From Trogon surrucura (taxonomy: Eukaryota; Chordata; Aves; Trogoniformes; Trogonidae), in contig CM036622.1 in assembly GCA_020746105.1 (NCBI GenBank), positions 20,251,487 to 20,315,486 on the forward strand: 64,000 nt of DNA, written 5' to 3'. Below, one piece after another: positions 1-13,600 of this stretch. Below the pieces are notes generated by a model. That model saw nothing but the letters and a program-made list of their open reading frames with translations, had not been told where the DNA came from and did no database searches. Position 1 is the first letter of the stretch. Each line of letters opens with the position of its first letter. Position numbers and translations under genes: made by a program.

Positions 1-3000
1 GAGAAGGAGGAGGGGAGAACTGAACTTTTCATAAGCCTTTTTGTTCTCAGGTTCACGAAGTGAAAGTAGCTTCCTCTCCATGCTAAAGGTGACAGTTGTA
101 CAATGGATTGGATGGAGACAACAAACTGCTGCTTCAGAATGCAGCACGTAGCCATCAGCCATTGCTAAAAAAGCCCTTTTCATTACTGATCTCTGAAGCC
201 CAGGCCACTCACTCGCCGTTTCTGAAGCATGACTGTGGCCCAGTTTCCCTCCAGTGCGCTGGAGCGTTCTGCCTCACAGGTGTTCCTCAGCAAATGGGTG
301 TGCTTTGTTTATCAGCAAAGGCTAGTTTACAATGGACAGAACTTTCCTAAGGGGAAGGGAGAAAAAGTGTTTATAATATACAGAAATACTCCTTTGTTAA
401 AGTCTTGGTCTGGTTTCGTGGTGGAAACTGATTTTGCCACAGTGGCCTAAAGAGAGGTTTCTTCAGTCCTAAGCCATGGCGTGCAGCTTGTGTGCTGGCA
501 GTGAATAAATCTCCCTTCTGCCACAGTCACGGCTTTGTCTTCAAAGCAGCTCTCTGATTTTCAAAGAACTTTGAAGCACTATCCTGCCTTGTTAAATGTT
601 TGGTAAAATAACTCCACATTGTTCCCTGTCTTCATTCCCTTTGTGCATTTCAGATTCATACCTACTTGCTTTACCAATTTAGAATAGATTTGACTAGATA
701 CCTTTTACCAAAGCATGTGTAACTGGGAGGACAGAGATACATGATTTTTTTTGCCGTTACACACAATTACTTTTCACAGAGCAAAACAGGTACATGTGCA
801 GGCAGCTGTTAAAAGGTAGGGAGCAAGGAACAACTTGAGCAGTCACCAGCCTGACCACAGCGGCAGCTCAGCTGGTGATGCTCACCTGAAGAACAGTGAT
901 AGCTTCAGTGTTTTCCTGGCAGTGAATTAACCCCAGAGCTGCCTCTGAACCTGGCACTTTATACCACGGGACTGTGCTGACCTCCCGCGGGGTGGCACAG
1001 AACCCTGACCCTGTGCCTGCCCCAGCGCTGCGTTTTGCCTGGGCTTGAGGCCAGAATCAGGAGCAGGTTGTGCTCTCTCATCTGCTGGAAGGTGGTTTGA
1101 GCTTCACCTGTATCAAAGGCAGTATTACTACCTTCGATTGGCCTAGACAGTCAAGGGTTTGACCTGCAGGTCTTAGCTGCCTTCAGAGGATTGTGTGGCT
1201 GATGGCAGACGAGGCAGCCCACGGTCTTCCCAAATAGGGCCATTGCAAAGGGTGACGAGGTTTGTGGGCAGTCTGAAGCCAAAAAGAACCTGTGCTGCCT
1301 GCCAGAGCAACAGCGAGGTGGGAAGGGTCTCAAACGGGAGGCTTGATAGTGCTCCAAGTTCACATCTGCTCTCAGGGCTGCTTGGTTTTGGAGACCATGT
1401 TGATACTGGAGCAGGACCAGGGTCCGAAGTCATCGTGAGAGTTTTCTCAGTTGTAAAGCCCCATTATTAGTAGTACATACTGCCTTTTAATGGAGTGGTA
1501 TCTTTTCTTAGGGCGAGAGGATGAAATACACAGAATGGTATTAATGACAGGACCAGCTGGTGCAGACAAGAGATGGAGCTATTGTGTGTCTCCTTTTCTG
1601 CCATTGGTAGGAGGAAGGGTGAAACTGCATACACCAGATTTATTTTATTTCTTTTCCTCTTCAGAAGTTCTGCTTTTCTGTGATTTTTTTTTCCTTTCAA
1701 TTTTTAATTTTTTTTTTAAATCTATGGATATGATCCAGGACCATCTGGTGGAATTTGCTGTTGTCACATCTAGGTTTTCTGATGTATTGCCTGTCAAGTT
1801 TTATTGTATGTTCAGATGAGTTTCTCATATGATGTGCTGACAACTACTGACAGCCCTGATATAGGAAGTTGGAAGCTTGGGTGAAAGAAGAGAGGACCAG
1901 AGTTGGCTTCAGAAATGAAACCTTGATTGCTTTTGATCAGTGAGATTTTATTTCTGGTACCTATGGCTGACCTTTCTAGATAAGAAAGGTGAATCAGTGA
2001 GCTTTGAACCAAGTACACATAAGTGCACCTAAGGTATTCTAATTCAAAATTTTTTAGCCCACTCTTAGTTTTGTCATTGATTTTTTTACTCCTTGACACT
2101 GGGTTCCTCACTTAACCATTCTCTGTCCTTAACTCTCCATCTCTAGGGACTCTCACACTTACGTAAATTGCAGCCTTTCCCTCCTCTTTACTTCTCAATC
2201 CTTCCCCAGTCCCTCCTGAGAAGGAAAGTCTCAAAATGTTTCTGGTTTTATTTGGATACCGCCAGGTGTCTGAAGTGTAGTATCCCAGTATCCTAATCCT
2301 AAATCCTAATACCCTAATAATTCTGTAGGAAAACAAACTAGGTTTTAAATTAGTATTGACCTTTGCAGACAGATCACATGTATGAAAGCAATAAACAGCT
2401 CTGAAATTCTTTTCTTGCTGGTTTAATACTCAAATCATTAATTCAAGCAGGTTTTTTTGATGCGGAGGTCCACAGTGCAATTGCATTTCCTCACACGTTG
2501 ACAAAGATAATGTTGTGCTTTGTAAACCAGAATCCAAACAAGCTATAAACAGTTCAGTTTTGTACCTCATAGCTATTTCTGTGTCTCCTCGGTGCTGCTT
2601 CCTGATCTGGGGACCTCGAATACCCTTCTGTAGCTGTAGAGAGATGTCTTGTTAAGCTGACTGGGCCAGTTCCATGTTGTGTGAGTATCAGATAAGAAGA
2701 CTTGGAAGTGATCCAGCTCCTGTGTTGTTGTAAGGAAGGGACTGGGGTATGCCAGAGTCGATGTGAGGGTACAGCAGATCTCCGTGGTGGGTTACGCTGG
2801 ATGGGGCTCTGTTCTCATACTGATCGAGCATCACCTCAGCTACTGCCACAGGTGGGCTTCGGAGGAAACCCCATAGATGGAATATGACCAGGTTCTCTTC
2901 CTGTAACATACTTGATAGCGCTGTGGGGAGGTGAGGCTGATCTTCAGTCCTTAAACGCATTAAATTAAGTCCGGGCGAGCTTTCTGGGAAAAGGGCAATG

Positions 3001-6000
3001 AAGCGAGTCAGGGAAGAGGTGTGTGTGCTTGAGCACATGTAGTGGGTTTAATACTCCAGGCAGCATTCCTGCGGGCACATGGCTGGGGAGCAGCCGGGTT
3101 GTAGAGCACACCGTGCCGTTTGTTAAACGTGTCGCAGTCCACATATGCAGCCGAAATTGCTAGTGCAGGCGTGAAAGATAGTGTCAGTTAGGCAGGAAAG
3201 CAATCCCGTTGGGAGAAACCTGTGAGAGGAGCTGGATGCAGTCTAGCGTAATGCTGTCTGTGTAGGGCATGTACTAGCCAGCACCTTCTCAGGGGTTGCC
3301 TCAGTCTGTCGCAGCAAAAATTTCAGCTACTGACAGTGGAGACTGATGGAGATCTTGACACATCTATTTTGTTGTTTCAGGTAGAGGCAGCTGCTGAATG
3401 GATCTGCAACGTGACTGACGTTGTGCGGTGCTTCATCTTTATTTCATGTAATGAGGAGGTGGGAGAGTGGAGATTACTTGAAGTGCCTGGCTAGAGACAG
3501 AACGTAATTCATCAGTGTTCGTTTGTCTGGAGGGATACACAGCCCATATATAATTTAGAAGCATGTTAAAAAAAAACACAGGGAGCTGTTGTCTTTTCAA
3601 ATCAGCGAGCACTCAAGTCTGTTTGTTTAAATTCTTGTTTCTGTGACACATAAATGCACTGATATGCATTTTGTATTTGTAATGTTTGTCCAGTATAAGT
3701 GGTATGTTTAAAGTGAACCAAGAAAGTGTGTATGAATAGTACTGATTAAACTAAGCCCTTCATAAAGTGAGAGTAATGTGTATTTTCCGTATTTAGTCTG
3801 AAATACCTGAAACTGCATATGGATTTATCCTACCCAGTTCTTCTAAGATCACATTTAATATAGATGTTCTTTTCATATGTGATCTGCAAATTGATTTTTT
3901 TTTGTTTGCTTCTATTGCGATGAGTATTCTTCCCCCCACTTTTTTCCTTCTTCCTTTGAGCTTTTTTTCCCATTTTTTCTGATTGAAGCCTGATGATGGT
4001 ATGCTGTAACTAAATTACTAGAAGGAGGAAAAGGGATTTCAATGTTCTCCACCTTGGTGTTCAGAAATCCGTATTTTTGTTTTCTGCAGTGGACTGAGAG
4101 CAAGAGAAATGAGCAGGGTGTTGTCATCCTTTATCACAGGCAGAATGATAAGTTACATACCTTGGAAGCTTGAAAGTGTGTAAGAATGCAAATTCTTGGC
4201 CCACAATGTGGTCAAAAGTGCTGATCCAGCTGGGAGTTAAGCACATGAGTGATGAGCCTGCGCTGTCTCTTCTGTAGAGGAATGCTTCGTATCGTCAGTG
4301 ATTCCCTGGATGTGATGGAGTTTTGCATTTTCTTCAGTCAAGCAGATGCTCAAACGTAGTCACAGGATGACCACAGTCCATCGCATGGGGCAGTCGCTGA
4401 TCAGCCTTTGATGCCCTGGAAATGAGTTAGTGGGCCATTGCTTCGTGGCTTAGTTTGCTCTCGATTTCCCCTGTCCTAGCTGGTCACCTGTAATGTAAAT
4501 TGAGTGGGGTGTTGATGGTTGTGAATTGAAAACCCTTTGCATTGGCATGATCAGTTTCCAGTGTTTGCTTTGTGGGCAGGTGAGCCTTTGGCCCATACCT
4601 GTGTGGACAAAGAGCCCTCTACAAAAAGGTGCACGACACCAGTTTCACGACCTCCTTTTTCACACAGACTCGCCGAATCACAAGCTCACTTGCTTGAGCC
4701 AAATGGGACTCAGGCTGTTCCCGCTGTTGTGAATTTATTTCAATTTTTATTTCAGTCTTTTCCCACTTATCTTTAAGAATGAGTGGGAGGAGTGGAGGGA
4801 GGGAAGAGGAGGAGGGCTGGCAAATAAAAAGGTGCACAAAGATTAATTTACTGTGTAATTTCCTCTTTTAGAAGGAGGGAGAGGCAGACCTGGGAAAATG
4901 GGTTATCAGACCTCCAAGCACATAGATGAAATACTGTCCTTTCTAATAGACATTTTGGTGTCACGCTGAGGCAGTCACTTAGCACTAAAACTATATGACC
5001 AGATTAATTGTGAGAGACACGAGGTCGCTTACTATCCATGTGCGGTTTTAATGCCTTCAGCTACGTTAGGGCCCATGGTGCTTATCACTTTTTAATGATT
5101 TGTTCTTACCCCTGCTCCTTGCTTCTGGCTGTTTGTTCTTTACTACTTGGGTTGTTACTTGTGTTCATGCAGAGACCTGAGATTTAACAGAAAAGGAAGA
5201 TTGGAACTGCTTTCCTCTTCCCTTCTCCTGTAAGGTTATCTAGGACAGCTTCACACACACTTATATACAGCTTTGGAGCTTCTTGGCTTCTGACTATGTT
5301 ACGATTATGTCAAAGGTGTAAAAATAAAGCTGCGAAGCTAGCAGCTTAGTGAAATTAATTTCATTAGATTTGTAAAGCCACTGAGTAATCATCTTTTAAT
5401 GCTCGAGCAATATATAGTCTATATATTAATCATAATCTTTTATATGGTTGGATTTTGTAGTAGTCATACATACATTATATACCTATATATGTATGTTTAG
5501 CACAGAGTTCACAAGTCAAGTCACACAAAAAAATTTCTAGTCCTTGCTTAATTTATGTGCTTGTCTTTTATTCCATTAGAACACAGGGCTCTTAGGTGCA
5601 TCCTTGTCTTTAAGCATTTAATATATTCCAGCAAATTAGAGAAGAGGGGTTTTATTTTAGTATATTTCGTCACTTTGATGTTAAGAAAGTGGTGACTTAT
5701 TTTGTGTAACCTTAAGTCACTTAGCAAGATGGATGTTTTCTAGTCAGTCCTCAGCCTCTGCCTTGGGTGCTTTCTCCTTTCGGATCCTTACTGCATTAAT
5801 ACAGGTGCAGATGTGAGTCTTTGTAGTTGCAAGGGCAGCTTTTTGTGGCTGTGGCTTTAATCCCTTTCCCTAGCAGGAAAGGTTGTCTACCTCAGCAGAC
5901 TGTTCCTGTCAGCCTCCAGGACAGATTATAAACACATTGTTCTGCCACGGAGAGGGGGGAGCTGGATGAGCCGAGGCAGAAAGATTCTGCCTGGGATGAG

Positions 6001-6363
6001 TACGTCCTCCATCTCTGACCCCTCCAGACTCAGGATGGCTCTCACTGCATATGCAAGATATATGCAGGTATATTTTAGTCTCGCCTTTTCCCTAAGGTCA
6101 CAAGACTCTTCCTCTTTGAGGATGGTGAGTGTGACAGCACACACGGTTCTACTGTGGCTTGTCTCAGGAATTCTTTGCGAGTGGGAGGGTTCAAACCTGC
6201 TCCATCCCTCTCTGTGCCTGGGTAATGCTGCCGCAGAGCTTTCATCATGGCTAGATGGCTTCTGAGGGGAATGACTGCATCAGCAGCAATGCAGGCAGAA
6301 GTCTAGAGGTGAAGAAGCACATCCTGATATAGGATGCTGCCTGCAGCGCCCTTGACGTATTAC
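1..6363. other. Non-coding: no supported gene
   Basis: I see no recognisable coding exon, RNA gene or complete repeat here. It is moderately AT-rich with T runs. It probably belongs to the POMGNT2 upstream intron or flank, but no exon or CpG-rich promoter could be identified. Confidence 0.5.
5405..5505. repeat. AT-rich low-complexity tract (TATATA-type)
   Basis: Several short TATATA/ATATAT runs (tatatagtctatatatta, acattatatacctatatatg) occur within 100 bases. It is low complexity with no downstream gene on either strand to make it a promoter. Confidence 0.6.
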
Positions 6364-7600
6364 GCAGAATCACAGAATCACAGAATGTTAGAGGTTGGAA
6401 GGGACCTCAAAGATCATCTAGTCCAGCCCCCCTGCCAGAGCAGGACCATCTACAGCAGAGCGCACAGGAACGCATCCAGGTGGGTTTTGAATCCCTCCAA
6501 AGAAGGAGACTCCACAACCTCCCTGGGCAGCCTGTGCCAGTGCTCTGTCACCCTCACTGTGAAAAAGTTTTTTCTAATATTTTTATGGAACCTCCTATGT
6601 TCCAGCTTGCACCCATTGCCCCCTGTCCTATCAGTGGACGCCGCTGAAAAGAGCCTGGCTCCGTCCTTCTGACACTCCCCCTTGACATATTTATAAACAT
6701 TAATGAGGTCACCCCTCAGCCTCCTCTTCTCCAAGCTAAGGAGACCCAGCTCCTTCAGCCTTTCCTCAAAAGGGAGATGCTCCACTCCCTTCAGCATCTT
6801 TGTGGCTCTGCGCTGGACTCTCTCCAGCAGTTCCCTGTCCTTCTGGAGCTGAGGGGCCCAGAACTGGACACAGTATTCCAGATGTGGCCTCACCAGGGCA
6901 GAGTAGAGGGGCAGGAGGACCTCTCTCGACCTACTTGCTACTCCCCTTCTGATACACCCCAGGATGCCATTGGCCTTCTTGGCCACAAGGGCACATTGCT
7001 GGCTCATGGTCATCCTGCTGTCCACTAGAACCCCCAGGTCCCTTTCTCCTACACTGCTCTCCAGCAGGGCAGTCCCCAACCTATATTGGCACATGGGGTT
7101 ATTCTTTCCCAAGTGCAAAACTCTACACTTGCCCTTGTTGAACCGCATAAGATTTCCCCCTGCCCAGCCCTCCAGCCTGTCTTAAGTCTCTCTGAATGGC
7201 AGCACAGCCTTCTGGTGTGTCAGCCACTCCTCCCAGCTTGGTGTCATCAGCAAACTTGCTGACAACACTCTCTAATCCCTTGTCCAGGTCATTGATAAAA
7301 ATATTAAACAGGACTGTCCCGAGCACTGACCCCTGAGGGACCCCACTAGACACAGGCATCCAGCCAGACTCTGCCCCATTGACCACAACTCTCTGGCTTC
7401 TTCCCTTCGACCGATTAGTGACACACCTCACTACTTGGTCATCCAGGCCACACTTCCTCAGTTTACCTATGAGGATGCTGTGGGAGACGGTGTCAAATGC
7501 CTTACTGATGTCCAGATAGACCACATCCACTGCGTGGCCACTGTCCATCCACCTGGTTATGTCTTCATAGAAGGTTATCAGGTTGGTCAAACATGAAATA
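6364..7600 (-). mobile_element. CR1 non-LTR retrotransposon, 5'-truncated, with reverse transcriptase and 3' end
   Basis: Minus-strand CR1 LINE. Its 3' terminus is the 8-bp repeat agaatcac at 6366-6385 (plus strand), followed by the typical GGTTGGAAGGGACCT tail. ORF2 is kept from the middle of the reverse transcriptase to the C-terminus: [20 protein letters not shown], the GVPQGSVLG motif and the catalytic FADD box near 7245, then the C-terminal block ending near 6450. The 5' end stops at about 7595-7600, where CR1 homology is lost, as expected from incomplete reverse transcription. The reading frame breaks once near 7183 and the element has no ORF1, so it is inactive. Confidence 0.95.
6450..7148 (-). 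pseudogene. CR1 ORF2 C-terminal fragment
   Basis: A 232-residue open frame continuing the CR1 ORF2 after the frameshift. It begins [17 protein letters not shown] and runs through [13 protein letters not shown] and [16 protein letters not shown] to a natural stop at the CR1 3' UTR. This is the conserved region after the reverse transcriptase. Long intact frames like this suggest a fairly recent insertion. Confidence 0.88.
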
Positions 7601-7644
7601 CTGTGTGAAGTAGCCGTGAGACCCTTCTCTTCTTGGCTTTGCAA
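7123..7644 (-). pseudogene. CR1 ORF2 reverse transcriptase fragment (upstream piece)
   Basis: Minus-strand frame with core RT motifs ([31 protein letters not shown]). CR1 homology covers about 7123-7598; the N-terminal 15 or so residues are flanking sequence. After LQRDL the frame shifts because of what looks like one extra A (ttaagac where ttagac is expected) near 7183, and the ORF continues in another frame at 7148. No endonuclease domain is present. Confidence 0.88.
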
Positions 7645-10600
7645 ATATCTGCACAGTGATCCAGGGCTGTATGTGATGAATGGGGACAGGTGTTTTTGAG
7701 TGAAGTGGTTTTAAACAGCAGTTGGTTTGTTGGGCTCACGTTGCTCTTCTCTCAGTGTCGGCCATGTTACACTTCAGTTATTTGAAGAGATTCTTGTTGC
7801 CAAATACTTGACTCAGCATTTGACTCAATGGAGGCAGCAGATCTTGCCAGTGGGAGGGAAGGGAACACAAATGATTTGCTGCAGCAGGGTTGGGTGAGGA
7901 ATCTCCCATCATCGAAGGGCCACCAGTGAACAGCATCTATGTCAGTGGGTTTGCAGGTGTTCCTCTCCCAGCAGATACTTTCTGCTTTTTCTCTGAAACT
8001 TTCACCTTGTGCGTATTAAATGCCATATCAGGGAGTGTTGTAGCCTCCACAGAGGTAGGGTGAGAAGGAAGGGTGTGGGGAAATGATGCATTGATTTACT
8101 GGTGGGATTTATGGGGCAAAAATTAACCATCTTGTTTTTTATTACCATTCAAATATAATAGTCTTATACAAAAAAAAAAAACCCAAACCTCAAATCAGGC
8201 TTGAACCTCTTGCTGCTGTGCCCTTGATAAATATGCCTAGATTCAGCAGTCCCTCCATGAATTTTCAAGCTGCCAAGGGCATGAAGATGTTCTTCCTAGC
8301 TCTTGAACTGTAAATGGTTTCATTTGACACCTGGAGGAGTTGGAATGGTTTTGTACAAGTAACTCAGTGTATTCATCACACTTACCCTGTTGCATGCAGC
8401 GGTTCACACTGAAGCTGAGAAAGATGATTCATATTGCTTTACTCTCTTCCTCCTGTCACTAGCAGGGCAACGTTTGAAACAGTAAATGCCTGGCCCACAG
8501 CCACATTTTACTACTGCTTTGCTGGGCCTTCTGATGCTATTGTAACCACATGAGACACGAGGTAAGAATTGTTCTTTTCCACAGGGAAAATCAGAGTAGG
8601 ATATTTAAGTACAAATCGAATAAACTATTTTAAGGAGATACTTAAATTGAATATAGGACTGAAAAATGTCTGCTGGCCTATGCTCTCACGAAACACCAAG
8701 GGATTTGGTTTTGCTCCAGTACAAGTTTAGATGATTCGTGAAACTTTACACTCTGTTCTGAATTTTCATGTGAATATTAGCACCCCGGGGATATGCTGCC
8801 AACCCAGGGGTGGATGTTTTGTGCTCCCTTAGCATCACTCTGAGTGGTTACACTAGGTGTAGGGGGATATCTGGTAACACTGTGCTCCTGTCAGTTTTTA
8901 ATAATACCCTGCTGTCATTTGGATAGGGTTGGGTTATATGCTGGCTGCATCCCTTTAAAATATGAGGCTATGGTCTACAGGTATAGCAGAAGGGACGTTG
9001 GAGGTAAACCAATCTGTTTACAATTTTGAGACTCTCAATGGCAGTAAACCTTTTTATTTCCCCTGACTTGATTGAGATTTTCCTTTACATTGACTCTGAA
9101 CTACATTCCTGTCATGCTGCTGTGCTAGGTACCTGAGGGCATTTGTCAGAGACTGGGTAATTCAAGCACACGCTCCAGCTTGGATTGAAACCGCTGTTTT
9201 GGTGAAGATCGTAGACACTGCTGCTGCTTCCTTGTGGATTCCTCTCCATGAAGTACTAGGACCTTGGTTTGTAGGTTTTGTTTCTCCATGGTTTTTAGGA
9301 AAGCACAGAGTCTCTGAACGTATTCAGAAAATGGAAGCTTAGGGCAAAGGCAGCTGCATGTGAACTGAGATGTTTTTACCAGTTCTGAAACAACTGCAGC
9401 CCGCTTGCGAATGGATGCACAATCTAGTGAAGGCAGTGAAATGCTTGGACGTCTTAAACCCTGTCCTTTGGATACTACACACATTTGTTACCTGCAAGAT
9501 CCATCAGAGTGTCCGACAGCTCCATTGTTTAGCCTGAAATGCAAGTTTTGTATTTCTCTTATTTCTCTTCCCCTTCACACCTCTATGATGTTCACATTCA
9601 AGGATGTTTTTCTTTTGAACAGCTCCATTTTGCTGTGGTATTAGCATCTTAGTTTCCTAACAGTTCCTGGTTATGACTATCCCATTTGTCTCAACAGAGA
9701 GGAAAAAGGGTCTCTCTTCCTTTACCTCCACCCTTCTCAGGGCAAGTCCACAGTGACAGGGCCTCCAGCTTCGGGCTAAGTTGTGGCTGCAGGGGGTCTT
9801 GCAGGCACAGAGGAGGCCCCATGGTCTGCACAGCCAGCAAGTGTGGATGGAAATAGAAGACAGGAGGAAGGTGTGCAGGGAGCAGAGCATGTCAGGCTTG
9901 TGGCTGCTCTGCCAGCAGCTCTTTCTTAGCAGCAGTGACGGTGCTGATGACTTAATCCTCCCTGTCCTTTATCATGTTTAAACTGGCACCTGCGATCTTG
10001 GGGGCTATGGCTCCTGTTCTTCAGCTTTGGAGCCCATGGAGGTGAACACAGCCTTAAGGTACACAAGAAGGTTTAATTGTCGGTGAGTTTTTTGCAGGAA
10101 GCTGCTGCCATATTTGTGGCTGCTGGTGTGGTTTGTCCTACCAAGACCCCTTGGACAGTTTCAGTCTTTTCATCTGTGAAATAGGAGATGTGTTTCTTCA
10201 GGTGATGCTGTGGTAATACAAGGTTAAAAAGTGTTGTCTAGAGAGGGCAAGATGATCCTACTGCGACCTCAGCAAAAACAGTTAACAAGTAGTGGTGGGA
10301 GGCACCACAGTGGGGCCATGAGCACTTCACACGAGTCTCACAGGTAATGTTTCACCCTTGGTTTCTCATTTCATGTAAGTCTAGGTGAACATCATTTACT
10401 TACCAGGCTGCTCTTAAGAGCATGGATTATCTCTGATTCCTTTACAGACACGTCGGCACTAATTACATTTGTAGGTACACACTTGACATAATTGTAGGAG
10501 GGGGAACTGGTTTATCTGCATCACCCTGCTGGTCTGTCTTTGCTGATGACAGAACGGGAATCTGAAGGAGGTAGAGACATGTAACCTAAGTGTGTGTGTG

Positions 10601-12757
10601 TAAAAAGTTTGATGTTTCTTATGCAGTTATAAACCTAATATTTATGTAAAACTTCCATCATACATTTCTTAAGCCTGGGAGTTTATTGTGCTTGAAGCAG
10701 TTGAGCAAAGTGGGGTTTGGCCATTGAGACATTCTTCAAAAAATACTTTTTTTCTGTGTCAAAGTATAGTCTTAGAAATCTTCAATATTTGGCTGAAGTG
10801 TTGGCTCTTTCGACATCAGTTTTAATGTTAGCTTCTGCAGAATCAAAATGCCATCCACTTTTGTGTGTAGCCACAATGATGGTGTCTGGAAACTCAAAGC
10901 TTCCTGTGTCTCTTTGTATATTTATCAATACAAAGACTTTGTTTTTTTTAGTTTGGGCATGAAATGTTGTACTTTTGAACTGAGATGCATTTTTGGTTCA
11001 AAAGCACTGTAGGAAGACAGTTCCTTATAAAGCGTACTTCTGGGACTATAAATAATAAGTGCTGTGACTCAAAGTGATGCAGGCACCCCTGCACCATTTA
11101 CGTACAAGGCAAAGATTCAGTAAATAATGATTTACCTGCTCTTTGTCAGTCCTAAGCCAAGAGGGATCTATTCAGACTTCTTTGCTAGCTTGATGACTTT
11201 TGTTTGTGCTGTTTTAGGAGTTCTAAAAATGTTAACTCCTTTTCTGGTGCTGTTTTTAGAGGCTGCAACTTTATGAGGGCTATGAAATATTTATCAAGCT
11301 CTTAGTTCTGAGCCAAGACAACCTATTCAAACCTCACCGCCTTGCTATAGGCTGGTGGTGCGGATTGTTTGAGAAGAGCTTGGGACCGACACACTTAGTG
11401 CCTTATGGTGCAGTAGTAATAGACAATTATTTCAGAGTTGCTGAATTTATTTGATTATGGGGAATTTTTTCCCCTTCAGTGATGTAGTTTTGTTCAGTTA
11501 CTTTGTAGACTGGCAGATTAGACAATACGACCTTCTCCAGGACTGGGATTGAACTGACTCCATGTGATGTGATAAATTGTACCTCTGAAATCTGTGCCTG
11601 TACCTCATTCTGGGGTAGGTAAGAAGCTTATTCGTAAAGAGAAGAGCAGTCTGTAAGTGTTGTATTTTCTTCTCCATTAAAATCAAAGCCTGACTAAGAT
11701 AAGGAGCCCGTCATGGTATCTCTGGGTTATTGCGAGTCCCACTGGTAAAGTCCCTAACCAGAGCTGAAGGTTTGTGGAGTCAGTGGAAAGGTTTCCTTTA
11801 GCATCAGTGGAAGCTAGGTCATGCAGTGGAGCTTTCCCAAGTGCAGAAACCACAAAGTCAGGATGTGTTTTCTCAAGTGAGGTCAGCTGCAAATCTAATT
11901 CCACCCCTCAATTTCGAAATTCAGAGGAAGAACACCTGACTTGTTCCACATGAGACAGCACCTTTGCTGTCAGCACCTTTGCATTCAGAGGGGCCAGAGA
12001 GTAATGAGGTGAGCTAAACATGAAAGGGTGATTCTGGATATCCTTAGTCCTGACAGGAGAGGCTAGGACACTGGGTGGGCCTGCCAAGCGGGGGATCTCT
12101 TCTATTTGCTCTTTTAAAAAACAAAAATTAATTCTCCCAAACTGCCGTGACTGACCAATGTCCTTTTGAGAACCTCTCAGGACAGGCATAGGCTCATGCT
12201 GTGGTTCAAAGTCTGCCCTGGGTTGGTGGGAAGAAGTGGCACAGGCCTGGACAGCAGGTTACGGAGATAGATGGTACCTTGTCCCATTGATCCTAATGGT
12301 TTTTAATGTGTCCAGGTTGGCCAGAACCATTTCGTTTGTTTCATACCAAGAAGGCAGAAGTGTAAAAGCAGGACTCCAGAGCAGGAGATGAGAAAATGTC
12401 TGCTTTGTTTCTGTGGCGCCAAGTTTAGTAGATAGAGCAGTTGCGTTTATTCATCATGTTGGCAATCTTATTTTTGAAGGTTTAGCTTTGTTGAGAACGT
12501 TTTGTCGATTTTGAAGAATGTTATCTGGGTTTATTCTTTGTTTCCTTCTTATTTTTATTCTGGAAATTCTGGCTTTTATTCTGTAACTTCTTCAATTCTT
12601 TTATTCTATAATTCTGGCTTTTAACTGTCACTCAGAAACCCAAGGTTATAAATGCCATGGTATTACTGTGTTTCTGAGCATGCGTGATGCTGAATGACAC
12701 CCACATTTCTCAGCTCTGATGTTGGCTGTATTCAGGTTAGTAGTTGTGTGTCCTGCG

Positions 12758-12815
12758 TGGGACACAGTCATGATATTCCTGGGGGTGCTGTCATGGGACA
12801 CAGTCATGATATTCC
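12758..12815 (+). repeat. Direct repeat, 22-bp units with 36-bp period
   Basis: The identical 22-mer beginning tgggacacagtcatgatatt occurs at 12758-12779 and 12794-12815, separated by 14 unrelated bases. No gene is associated. Confidence 0.85.
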
Positions 12816-13534
12816 GGGTTCTGTCAGATCTCTGCCTCGAGACTACCCTGTTTTCATCTTGTATCAGAGAAAGCACTGCCTCTGTCGCAGGAGCTGGGTG
12901 AAGGACATCCGTGTTTTGAGGCAGTGGATCCATGTCCTGGGAGGGAGGAGGAGATACCCAAGTGCCGTCCTAGACTGCAGGTTGTCCCCATGCAGTGGCC
13001 TCCCCCAGGGGAGAGTCCTGACTTGAGTAAGGTCTGCGTACTTGATGGTGAATGAGGGACCCATCACCTTGAAATGCGGTGGATCCTGGCCCCCAAAGTT
13101 TTAGGGTGTTGCAGTACTTGGTATTGTGCTCTGTTGCTACTGTGATTCAAAAGGTACTGCCCCTCGCTGCCCTGCAAATGCTTCAGGCTATGGTTCAGTG
13201 AAGCACCACAGATGCTGCAAATCCATTTATCTCCTCCCTGAGATAATTTCCAGCATGATCTGAAGAGGGTAAGAAGCTGGAAACACCACCTTGTCTGTGA
13301 TGTGTATTTAGAGCAAGAGTTTAGATAACGTGCTAGCCCTTGTAGCTTCCAGACTCTCTCCTAGAGGAGGGTTTTGAATACCCCGTATCTCACTTAATTG
13401 CAGTTTTTAATGCAGAGCCATTTGAACTTCTTCATTTTGTCAGTGAGGATAATTCCTGCTGCTAGCAAACCCCTAGGAATTATTTTTTTCTTTTTCCTTT
13501 TGTTAAATGCTTGGTCTTCATCTGAAAGTATCTG

Positions 13535-13600
13535 TATGACAGTTAGACTAGATCCCTTGTTGTAGATCCCTTCCAACTGAAATCGTCTGTTCTATTCTAA
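13535..13600 (+). mobile_element. Old CR1 3'-tail remnant (plus orientation)
   Basis: The stretch reads gttagactagatccc, then gatcccttccaactgaa, then a degenerate ttctattcta end. This is the CR1 3' tail in sense orientation, with many substitutions. The 5' limit is unclear. Confidence 0.55.

Noticed and set aside
5405-5505. TATA-like promoter
   Set aside because: The TATATA runs are low-complexity and have no gene start or initiator context near them on either strand.
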